Shown here piece by piece: positions 1 to 4,923 of a stretch of 5,357 nt of DNA (positions are counted from its first letter, which is position 1; each line of letters starts with the position of its first letter). The stretch is from Steroidobacteraceae bacterium (lineage in GTDB: Bacteria > Pseudomonadota > Gammaproteobacteria > Steroidobacterales > Steroidobacteraceae). The stretch is taken from the NCBI GenBank assembly GCA_025927665.1, contig JAICKZ010000224.1, positions 1 to 5,357 on the forward strand. Direction: 5' to 3'. The notes beneath the pieces are model-generated. The model was not told where the DNA came from, ran no database searches, and worked only from the letters and a program-made list of their open reading frames with translations. Position numbers and translations under genes: made by a program.

Positions 1-3
1 AAA

Positions 4-80
4 TGGCGGAGCGGACGGGACTCGAACCCGCGACCCCCGGCGTGACAGGCCGGTATTCTAACCAGCTGAACTACCGCTCC
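4..80 (-). tRNA. tRNA-Asp (anticodon GUC)
   Basis: On the minus strand this folds into a complete 77-nt cloverleaf. The acceptor stem is GGAGCGG paired with CCGCTCC, followed by discriminator G and an encoded CCA (plus-strand TGG at 4-6). The anticodon stem CCGGC/GCCGG is perfect, and the loop CTGTCAC presents GTC (plus-strand 44-46), which reads Asp codons GAC/GAU. The T arm carries the usual TTCGAGT loop, with one G-U pair in its stem. It lies 30 nt downstream of tRNA-Val on the same strand, so the two are probably cut from one precursor. Its own terminator, if any, is beyond the left edge of the window. Confidence 0.98.
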
Positions 81-110
81 GCGCGAAACCTTAAATTTTA
101 AGTTGTAATA

Positions 111-186
111 TGGTGGGTGCTGACGGGATCGAACCGCCGACATTCGCCTTGTAAGGGCGACGCTCTACCAGCTGAGCTAAGCACCC
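111..186 (-). tRNA. tRNA-Val (anticodon UAC)
   Basis: This is a complete 76-nt minus-strand cloverleaf. The acceptor stem GGGTGCT pairs with AGCACCC, followed by discriminator A and an encoded CCA (plus-strand TGG at 111-113). The anticodon stem TCGCC/GGCGA holds the loop CTTACAA with anticodon TAC (plus-strand 151-153), which serves GUA and, when modified at U34, other Val codons. The D arm (AGCTCAGCTGGTAGAGC) and the TTCGATC T loop are standard. It is the first of a Val-Asp tRNA pair downstream of hupB. Only a weak promoter candidate lies just upstream, so cotranscription with hupB cannot be excluded. Confidence 0.98.
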
Positions 187-194
187 GTCACTAG

Positions 195-207
195 TATTGA
201 ATCAATA
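195..207. repeat. 13-bp palindrome upstream of tRNA-Val
   Basis: TATTGA and TCAATA flank a single central A, giving a perfect 6+1+6 palindrome. It ends 8 bases upstream of the tRNA-Val 5' end and overlaps a weak -10-like hexamer (AATTAT, plus-strand 205-210). Its core octamer TGAATCAA (198-205) recurs at 238-245, 40 bp further upstream. It could be a protein-binding site near the tRNA promoter or simply AT-rich chance. No function can be assigned. Confidence 0.3.
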
Positions 208-261
208 ATTTATTCGCTTCAGTAGCAAACAACTCGCTGAATCAACACTGGTTAACTGTAG

Positions 262-287
262 TGATCTTGACCTAATTACTCAGATCA
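262..287 (-). other. Second stem-loop behind hupB (terminator-like)
   Basis: TGATCT (262-267) and AGATCA (282-287) form a 6-bp perfect inverted repeat around a 14-nt AT-rich loop. It abuts the larger hairpin at 288-322 with no spacer, on the tRNA side. No U-tract follows on either strand, so an intrinsic terminator is not supported. It may be part of the 3' end structure of hupB mRNA. Confidence 0.3.
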
Positions 288-322
288 TTTGCGAGATGCA
301 TGTATGCCACACGTCCCGCAAA
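288..322 (-). terminator. Stem-loop after hupB, terminator-like without U-tract
   Basis: On the minus strand, starting 7 nt past the hupB stop codon, TTTGCGGGA pairs with TCTCGCAAA in a 9-bp stem containing one G-U pair. The 17-nt apical region can pair further in part. The position right behind hupB suits a 3' end or transcription-stop structure. The sequence after the stem (TGATCTGAG) is not U-rich, so termination here would be inefficient or factor-dependent. The alternative is a structure that protects the mRNA from 3' exonucleases. Confidence 0.4.
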
Positions 323-329
323 CAGCTCA

Positions 330-602
330 CTAATTTACAGCATCCTTAAGTGCCTTACCAGCTTTAAACACGGGCATTTTGCTGGCAGCAATATTCAATG
401 GCTCACCGGTACGAGGATTGCGACCGGTGCGCGCAGCGCGTGCCTTTACTCCAAAGGCGCCAAAGCCTACCAATGCCACAGAGTCGCCACCTTTAAGCGC
501 CGAACCAATCGTATCGAATACTGCGTCGACAGCACGAGTGGCATCTGCTTTGGCCAAACCAGCTCGGTTGCTCACTGCATCAATTAATTCGCTTTTGTTC
601 AT
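330..602 (-). CDS. hupB: DNA-binding protein HU-beta
   Basis: The product is a 90-residue histone-like nucleoid protein that binds and bends DNA without strong sequence specificity, as a homo- or heterodimer. The length is exactly typical of the family. Residues 1-45 are the helical dimerisation half, beginning MNKSELIDAV. Residues 46-51 carry the GFGAFG turn. The beta-arm follows, with the signature RNPRTGE at 61-67 and the DNA-intercalating proline at residue 63, and the C-terminal helix ends KALKDAVN. The general RNPRTG arm and lone position next to lon favour HU over IHF. The ATG at 600-602 is chosen because it gives the conserved N-terminus and has GGAA 6 nt upstream. The frame stays open upstream, but that extension runs through the promoter and does not look like HU. 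In E. coli HU-beta is reported to be degraded by Lon, whose gene is directly upstream here. Confidence 0.97.
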   Translation of the reverse strand: MNKSELIDAVSNRAGLAKADATRAVDAVFDTIGSALKGGDSVALVGFGAFGVKARAARTGRNPRTGEPLNIAASKMPVFKAGKALKDAVN

Positions 603-632
603 ATATCGTTCCAACTGCTTTATGACAACGCA

Positions 633-655
633 TGCAATGGATTGACCCAATTGCA
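633..655 (-). promoter_or_regulatory. Stem-loop in the hupB 5' leader
   Basis: TGCAATGG (633-640) and CCAATTGCA (647-655) pair over 8 bp with one bulged base and a 6-nt loop. The structure sits inside the predicted hupB 5' untranslated region of about 65 nt. It ends 30 nt before the start codon and leaves the GGAA ribosome site (609-612) exposed. It could stabilise the mRNA or modulate translation; that is inference from position only. Confidence 0.4.
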
Positions 656-675
656 CAACTTTAAAATGGGCGCGC

Positions 676-704
676 GTTATAGCAGCGCTGTCATCAGCGG
701 TCAA
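676..704 (-). promoter_or_regulatory. Sigma-70 promoter of hupB
   Basis: On the minus strand a -35 hexamer TTGACC (699-704) and a -10 hexamer TATAAC (676-681) each match the consensus at 5 of 6 positions, with the optimal 17-bp spacer. The predicted transcript start is near 667-669, giving a leader of about 65 nt. The stretch between the -10 and the start is GCGCGCCC. GC-rich discriminators of this kind are a hallmark of promoters under stringent (ppGpp/DksA) control, so growth-rate regulation is plausible but inferred. This is the best-scoring sigma-70 promoter I see in the window, and it would let hupB be expressed independently of lon. Confidence 0.75.
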
Positions 705-715
705 TGTTAGTTGTG

Positions 716-730
716 AATTTTATTTTTTTA
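716..730 (-). promoter_or_regulatory. UP-like A/T tract of the hupB promoter
   Basis: On the minus strand this is TAAAAAAATAAAATT, an unbroken A/T run. Relative to the predicted start it covers about -47 to -61, which matches the distal UP-element position contacted by the alpha C-terminal domain of RNA polymerase. It also abuts the hairpin at 731-756. Because it is A-rich on the transcribed orientation, it cannot serve as that hairpin's U-tract, which favours the promoter reading. Confidence 0.5.
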
Positions 731-756
731 AACGCTTGGATGGAAGTCTAAGCGTT
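731..756 (-). other. Stem-loop after lon
   Basis: AACGCTT (731-737) and AAGCGTT (750-756) form a perfect 7-bp inverted repeat with a 12-nt loop, beginning 12 nt beyond the lon stop codon. In the plus-strand sense the stem could extend to 10 bp with one G-U pair. On the minus strand it is followed by A residues rather than U residues, and no T-run follows on the plus strand either. It is therefore not a standard intrinsic terminator. It may mark the 3' end of lon mRNA by another mechanism. Confidence 0.4.
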
Positions 757-768
757 AACTACAAACGG

Positions 769-3222
769 TTAATGTGCAGGTACTTGCTTGCTACCGCGCT
801 TGGCAACACCACGACGTGCAGTAGGCGTCTTCGCCACCTTGCTTGATGTCTCCACAGGCAATGGCACAGGCACGCTCTTAAGTGCAATCTGCAGCACCTC
901 ATCAATCCATTTCACCGGCTTGATCTCAATGCTATCTTTAATATTCTGTGGAATTTCGGCTAAATCTTTGGTGTTTTCGTCAGGAATCAATACCACACGA
1001 ATACCGCCGCGATGTGCCGCTAGCAATTTTTCTTTCAATCCACCAATAGGCAGTACTTGACCACGAAGCGTAATCTCACCGGTCATCGCCACATCCGAAC
1101 GTACCGGTATTTTTGTCAGTGCTGACACTAGCGCGGTGCACATGCCGATGCCCGCACTGGGACCATCTTTGGGCGTTGCGCCTTCCGGTACATGAATATG
1201 TACATCCACTTTTTGATTGAAGTCCGGCTCCAAACCCAACACTGAAGCGCGACTGCGCACCACCGTCATTGCGGCCTGAATCGACTCTTTCATTACATCG
1301 CCGAGCTTACCGGTATCAAGCAATTTGCCTTTACCTGGAACCACAGAAGATTCGATGGTCAATAATTCGCCACCTACTTCTGTCCATGCTAAACCGGTTA
1401 CTTGACCAACTTGATCATGGTCTTCGGCACGGCCATAGCTAAAGCGACGCACACCCAAATACTTATTGAGATTTCGCGGCGATACACTGATGTGCTTATT
1501 ATCTTTTTCCGTTAACAGTTGCTTGACAGACTTGCGACAAATTTTAGAAATTTCTCGCTCCAGATTACGTACACCTGCCTCGCGAGTGTAATAACGAATG
1601 ATGTCCTTGATCGTATTATCAGAAACACTTAACTCTTTTTCCAGCACGCCATTTTGCTTCATCTGTTTTGGTACCAGATATTTACGTGCGATGGCACTCT
1701 TCTCATCTTCTGTATAGCCAGGCAGACGAATTACTTCCATTCGATCCAGTAGTGGCGCAGGAATGTTCAAGCTGTTGGCGGTGCACACAAACATCACTTG
1801 CGATAAATCCAAATCTACTTCGAGATAGTGATCATTAAACGTACCGTTTTGCTCGGGGTCCAATACTTCAAGCAACGCAGAGCTGGGATCACCACGAAAA
1901 TCCATGGCCATCTTGTCGACTTCATCAAGTAGAAACAACGGATTATTAACGCCAGTTTTAACGAGGTTCTGTACAATCTTGCCTGGCATGGATCCTATAT
2001 AGGTACGACGATGCCCGCGAATTTCTGCCTCGTCACGCACACCGCCCAAGGACATGCGTACAAATTTACGATTAGTCGCACGTGCGATCGATTGACCCAG
2101 TGAAGTCTTACCTACACCAGGCGGCCCCACCAAACACAAGATGGGGCCCTTCAATGCTTTAACACGCTGTTGAACAGCAAGATATTCAATGATGCGTTCC
2201 TTTACTTTATCCAATCCATAGTGATCTTGATCCAACACTTTTTCAGCTTCGACTATATCGTGATGAATTTTAGTCTTGCTCTTCCAGGGTAGCTTGACCA
2301 GCCAATCAATATAATTGCGAACCACCGTCGCTTCCGCAGACATCGGCGACATCAACTTCAATTTACTGAATTCGGACATGGCTTTGTCGCGCGCTTCTTT
2401 AGGCATTCCAGCCTTTTGAATACGTTTTTCAAGCTCACTCATTTCATTGGGCGCATCTTCCAAATCACCCAATTCCTTTTGAATGGCCTTCATTTGTTCG
2501 TTGAGATAGTACTCGCGCTGACTCTTCTCCATTTGTTGTTTAACACGGCCGCGAATGCGTTTTTCAATTTGCAATACATCCATTTCGCCTTCGAGCAACG
2601 CGAAAATATGCTCAAGACGTTTGCGAACATCGAGTATTTCCAATACTCGTTGCTTAGCATCTAATTTCAGTGTCATTTGCGCAGCGACATTGTCGGCTAA
2701 ACGTCCCGGTTCTTCGATGCCTGCCAATGCGGTGAGAATCTCTGGAGCAACTTTGCGATTGAGTTTGACGTATTGTTCGAACAATGACACCACCGATCGC
2801 GTCAACACATCCATTTCACGTTCGTCGTACTGTGCTTGATCTTTCAATAGTTCGACATCGGCTGCAAAAAAATTCTCGGTACGAATAACGCCAATGGAAG
2901 CACGCACCGATCCCTCAACCAGGACTTTTACTGTGCCATCGGGCAACTTAAGCAACTGCAGAATATTCGCAAGCGTCCCAATGCGGTAGATATCATCTAT
3001 ACCAGGATCATCGATTTCTGCCTGTTTTTGTGCGATGAGTAAAATTTGCTTGTTACCACGCATGGCTTGATCCAGCGCGAGAATGGATTTTTCCCGCCCG
3101 ACAAACAGCGGAATCACCATATGCGGATAAACGACAACGTCGCGCAATGGTAGCACTGCGATGTTTTGTGTATTAATTGGAGTGTCTGCGGCGGTTACTT
3201 TACTGGATGGATCAGTGCTCAC
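769..3222 (-). CDS. lon: ATP-dependent protease Lon (La)
   Basis: This is a complete 817-residue Lon, a cytoplasmic homo-oligomeric AAA+ serine protease that degrades misfolded and short-lived regulatory proteins. The N-terminal substrate-binding domain (about 20-215) includes LPLRDVVVYPHMVIPLFVGR. A long helical, coiled-coil-like stretch (about 215-320) links to the AAA+ module (about 330-590). That module has Walker A GPPGVGKT (366-373), Walker B LLDEVDK with D433 and E434, sensor-1 N483, arginine finger R494 and sensor-2 R552. The protease domain (about 605-785) has the catalytic Ser689 in PKDGPSAG and the partner Lys732 in GGLKEK. All key residues are present, so it should be active. The chain is longer than the 784-residue E. 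coli enzyme: about 10 residues more at the N-terminus plus a basic C-terminal tail (about 783-817) rich in Lys, Arg, Ser and Pro. The start is GTG at 3220-3222, supported by AGGA 6 nt upstream and by the heat-shock promoter just before it. Confidence 0.98.
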   Translation of the reverse strand: MSTDPSSKVTAADTPINTQNIAVLPLRDVVVYPHMVIPLFVGREKSILALDQAMRGNKQILLIAQKQAEIDDPGIDDIYRIGTLANILQLLKLPDGTVKVLVEGSVRASIGVIRTENFFAADVELLKDQAQYDEREMDVLTRSVVSLFEQYVKLNRKVAPEILTALAGIEEPGRLADNVAAQMTLKLDAKQRVLEILDVRKRLEHIFALLEGEMDVLQIEKRIRGRVKQQMEKSQREYYLNEQMKAIQKELGDLEDAPNEMSELEKRIQKAGMPKEARDKAMSEFSKLKLMSPMSAEATVVRNYIDWLVKLPWKSKTKIHHDIVEAEKVLDQDHYGLDKVKERIIEYLAVQQRVKALKGPILCLVGPPGVGKTSLGQSIARATNRKFVRMSLGGVRDEAEIRGHRRTYIGSMPGKIVQNLVKTGVNNPLFLLDEVDKMAMDFRGDPSSALLEVLDPEQNGTFNDHYLEVDLDLSQVMFVCTANSLNIPAPLLDRMEVIRLPGYTEDEKSAIARKYLVPKQMKQNGVLEKELSVSDNTIKDIIRYYTREAGVRNLEREISKICRKSVKQLLTEKDNKHISVSPRNLNKYLGVRRFSYGRAEDHDQVGQVTGLAWTEVGGELLTIESSVVPGKGKLLDTGKLGDVMKESIQAAMTVVRSRASVLGLEPDFNQKVDVHIHVPEGATPKDGPSAGIGMCTALVSALTKIPVRSDVAMTGEITLRGQVLPIGGLKEKLLAAHRGGIRVVLIPDENTKDLAEIPQNIKDSIEIKPVKWIDEVLQIALKSVPVPLPVETSSKVAKTPTARRGVAKRGSKQVPAH

Positions 3223-3228
3223 GATAAT

Positions 3229-3232
3229 TCCT
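3229..3232 (-). promoter_or_regulatory. Ribosome binding site of lon (supports GTG start)
   Basis: Minus-strand AGGA lies 6 nt before GTG at 3220-3222. There is no ATG in frame before the conserved IAVLPLRDV segment, so this well-placed site decides the GTG start. Confidence 0.75.
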
Positions 3233-3252
3233 GACGGCTGCGGTCGGTAACG

Positions 3253-3281
3253 AAATGGGGATCGTTGCGGACATATTCAAG
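3253..3281 (-). promoter_or_regulatory. Sigma-32 heat-shock promoter of lon
   Basis: On the minus strand a -35 element CTTGAA (3276-3281) is followed after 15 bp by CCCCATTT (3253-3260). This matches the sigma-32 (RpoH) consensus CTTGAA / CCCCATnT at every defined position. The predicted start is near 3246, about 24 nt before the GTG codon. E. coli lon is an established sigma-32 gene whose promoter also has TTGAA and CCCCAT at similar spacing. Heat induction of lon is therefore very likely, provided the organism has RpoH. Confidence 0.88.
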
Positions 3282-3286
3282 ACTTG

Positions 3287-3315
3287 ACATTACGAGCTGT
3301 AACGACCTTAGTCAA
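3287..3315 (-). promoter_or_regulatory. Possible upstream sigma-70 promoter of lon
   Basis: Minus-strand TTGACT (3310-3315, 5 of 6 matches) is separated by 17 bp from TAATGT (3287-3292, only 3 of 6). It would give a basal lon transcript starting about 34 bases upstream of the heat-shock start. The weak -10 makes this a candidate only. Confidence 0.25.
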
Positions 3316-3408
3316 ACAACATAAATCGAAAATTTGTGGAACGGTTCATGTTGTAGTGAATCAATGCTACACCCTCATTCCTATTCACCGCCAGAACATT
3401 TACGCAGA

Positions 3409-3425
3409 GTCATTGCGCAAATGAC
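3409..3425 (-). other. Second stem-loop behind clpX
   Basis: GTCATT (3409-3414) and AATGAC (3420-3425) form a perfect 6-bp stem with a 5-nt loop, and the core TTGCGCAA is itself palindromic. It directly abuts the GC-rich hairpin at 3426-3450 on its downstream side. No U-tract follows. It could extend the clpX 3' end structure or be a small dyad for protein binding in the lon upstream region. Confidence 0.35.
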
Positions 3426-3450
3426 AACGCCGCGTTGTGGGCGCGGCGTT
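3426..3450 (-). terminator. GC-rich stem-loop after clpX, terminator-like
   Basis: AACGCCGCG (3426-3434) and CGCGGCGTT (3442-3450) form a perfect 9-bp, mostly G-C stem with a 7-nt loop, starting 30 nt past the clpX stop codon. This is the strongest hairpin in the window and its position suits a clpX 3' end. The bases that follow on the minus strand (GTCATTTGC) include only a short T-run, so it is not a canonical intrinsic terminator. It may stop transcription partly or protect the clpPX mRNA. The separate heat-shock promoter for lon downstream fits a boundary between transcription units here. Confidence 0.5.
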
Positions 3451-3480
3451 AATGATTACATCTGTTGTAAAGACCACTGT

Positions 3481-4794
3481 CTAATGGTGGTCGCTGCCGG
3501 TGGGTCTTCGACTTTCAATCATTTTTTGATCTTCAGTGCTGTACACAATAAAAGGTTTGCCTTCGCCTCGAATCGCAGCTTCTTCGACAACAACCTTTTG
3601 TACGTTGCGCAACGAAGGCAACTCATACATGGTCTCAAGAAGAATGTTTTCGAGAATGGTTCGCAGTCCACGTGCGCCGGTCTTACGTTCCATGGCACGC
3701 TTAGCGACAGCACGAACCGCTTCAGGATGGAAATCCAAATCAACGCCTTCCATCTCAAACAGCTTACGATACTGTTTGGTAAGCGCATTCTTCGGTTCCA
3801 TCAGAATCGACATCAATGCCGCTTCATCAAGCTCTTCGAGTGTTGCCACCACTGGCAGACGACCCACAAACTCGGGAATCAACCCGAACTTGATGAGATC
3901 TTCTGGTTCGACATCATGAAACACATCATTGCCATGCGGTCTTTCATTCTGCTGACGTACTTCGGCCATGAAACCAATGCCTGATTTTTGCGTACGATTC
4001 AAAATAACTTTTTCCAGACCCGCAAATGCACCACCGCAAATGAACAGAATATTGCTGGTATCAACCTGCAAAAACTCTTGCTGTGGATGCTTGCGGCCAC
4101 CTTGCGGTGGCACCGATGCAATCGTGCCTTCAATCAACTTCAACAAAGCTTGTTGCACACCTTCACCCGAGACATCGCGTGTAATTGAAGGGTTATCCGA
4201 TTTGCGTGAAATCTTGTCGATTTCATCAATGTACACTATACCAGTCTGGGCTTTTTCAACATCATAATCGCATTTCTGCAATAGTTTCTGAATGATGTTC
4301 TCAACATCTTCACCAACGTAACCCGCTTCGGTCAACGTGGTCGCATCAGCAATCGTAAACGGCACATTCAGCAGACGAGCCAGTGTTTCTGCCAACAGCG
4401 TTTTACCGCAGCCAGTAGGTCCAATTAACAAGATATTACTTTTAGCCAGCTCGACTTCATCTTTTGAACGAGTGGTGGTTTCGCTGCTCTTCGTTTGCAA
4501 GCGCTTGTAATGGTTATACACCGCCACCGACAATACTTTCTTTGCTCGGTCCTGGCCTATGACATATTCGTCCAGCACTTTTTTGATTTCATGGGGCTTC
4601 GGCAACTTGTCGCGGGTACGCTCGGCCTTTTCTTCAAGCTCTTCGCGAATGATATCGTTGCATAACTCAACGCATTCGTCACAGACGAATACTGAAGGTC
4701 CCGCAATTAGTTTGCGGACCTCATGCTGGCTTTTGCCGCAGAACGAGCAATATAACAACTTGCCATCATCCTGCTTGCGTGAATCGTCGGACAT
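3481..4794 (-). CDS. clpX: ATP-dependent Clp protease ATP-binding subunit ClpX
   Basis: This is a complete 437-residue AAA+ unfoldase that forms a hexameric ring, recognises ssrA-tagged and other degron-bearing proteins, and threads them into ClpP. The N-terminal zinc-binding domain has the four ligands C16, C19, C38 and C41. Walker A is GPTGCGKT (125-132), the substrate-gripping pore loop is GYVGED (158-163), and Walker B is VYIDEID with D190 and E191. The RKH pore loop is at 234-236. The ClpP-docking IGF loop is at 273-275, so it should partner with ClpP. The arginine finger is R312 in EFVGRLPV and sensor-2 is in GARGLR (R375). Nothing essential is missing. The ATG start at 4792-4794 gives the usual N-terminus and has GAGG 7 nt upstream (4802-4805). 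It follows clpP by 129 bases on the same strand, in keeping with cotranscription as clpPX, and a weak promoter candidate of its own lies in that gap. Confidence 0.98.
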   Translation of the reverse strand: MSDDSRKQDDGKLLYCSFCGKSQHEVRKLIAGPSVFVCDECVELCNDIIREELEEKAERTRDKLPKPHEIKKVLDEYVIGQDRAKKVLSVAVYNHYKRLQTKSSETTTRSKDEVELAKSNILLIGPTGCGKTLLAETLARLLNVPFTIADATTLTEAGYVGEDVENIIQKLLQKCDYDVEKAQTGIVYIDEIDKISRKSDNPSITRDVSGEGVQQALLKLIEGTIASVPPQGGRKHPQQEFLQVDTSNILFICGGAFAGLEKVILNRTQKSGIGFMAEVRQQNERPHGNDVFHDVEPEDLIKFGLIPEFVGRLPVVATLEELDEAALMSILMEPKNALTKQYRKLFEMEGVDLDFHPEAVRAVAKRAMERKTGARGLRTILENILLETMYELPSLRNVQKVVVEEAAIRGEGKPFIVYSTEDQKMIESRRPTGSDHH

Positions 4795-4817
4795 GAATCA
4801 CCCTCACCAAACGGTTA

Positions 4818-4834
4818 CAGCCTTATACAGGCTG
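4818..4834 (-). promoter_or_regulatory. Stem-loop in the clpX leader
   Basis: CAGCCT (4818-4823) and AGGCTG (4829-4834) form a perfect 6-bp stem with a 5-nt loop, 12 nt before the clpX ribosome site. If the promoter candidate at 4842-4871 is used, the transcript would start almost exactly at this hairpin, which would give a structured 5' end. In a clpP-clpX readthrough mRNA it would be an intercistronic hairpin. No U-tract follows, so it is not a terminator. Confidence 0.4.
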
Positions 4835-4841
4835 CGAACGG

Positions 4842-4871
4842 CTTATATCATGCACAGCACTCAAAATACAA
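4842..4871 (-). promoter_or_regulatory. Candidate extended -10 promoter of clpX
   Basis: The minus-strand TGATATAAG (4842-4850) contains a 5-of-6 -10 hexamer TATAAG with the TGn extension that can compensate for a poor -35. The hexamer 18 bp upstream is TTGTAT (4866-4871, 3 of 6). The predicted start is near 4835, about 40 nt before the clpX ATG. It would allow some clpX expression independent of clpP. The evidence is motif match only. Confidence 0.35.
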
Positions 4872-4923
4872 AGCGTAGGCACGTTCAAGCAGACATTACG
4901 GAAAATGCTTAACACTTTATTAC

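Noticed and set aside
205..232. A tRNA-Val promoter candidate, TTGTTT (227-232) and AATTAT (205-210) with a 16-bp spacer on the minus strand.
   Set aside because: Only 3 of 6 and 4 of 6 consensus matches with no GC-rich discriminator, which is too weak in AT-rich sequence to call.
285..293. A 9-mer TCATTTGCG shared between the hupB and clpX downstream hairpin junctions (also at 3416-3424 on the other strand).
   Set aside because: Many 9-mer pairs are expected by chance within 5 kb on both strands, and the two copies are in opposite orientation.
1..329. The tRNA pair as a possible integration site for a mobile element.
   Set aside because: No integrase, no duplicated tRNA end and no foreign gene are visible. 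The tRNAs are intact.
603..704. An in-frame 34-codon N-terminal extension of hupB starting at 704.
   Set aside because: HU proteins begin at MNKSEL. The extension crosses the predicted promoter and leader, so it would not be transcribed in full from that promoter.
3334..3984. A 216-codon open frame on the plus strand opposite the end of clpX.
   Set aside because: It lies mostly antisense to the conserved clpX coding sequence, its protein has no recognisable domain, and it has no convincing ribosome site. It is a shadow of clpX codon usage.
4884..4889. A CTTGAA (minus strand) sigma-32-like -35 in the clpP-clpX gap.
   Set aside because: No CCCCAT-like -10 follows at 13-17 bp, so it is not a heat-shock promoter.
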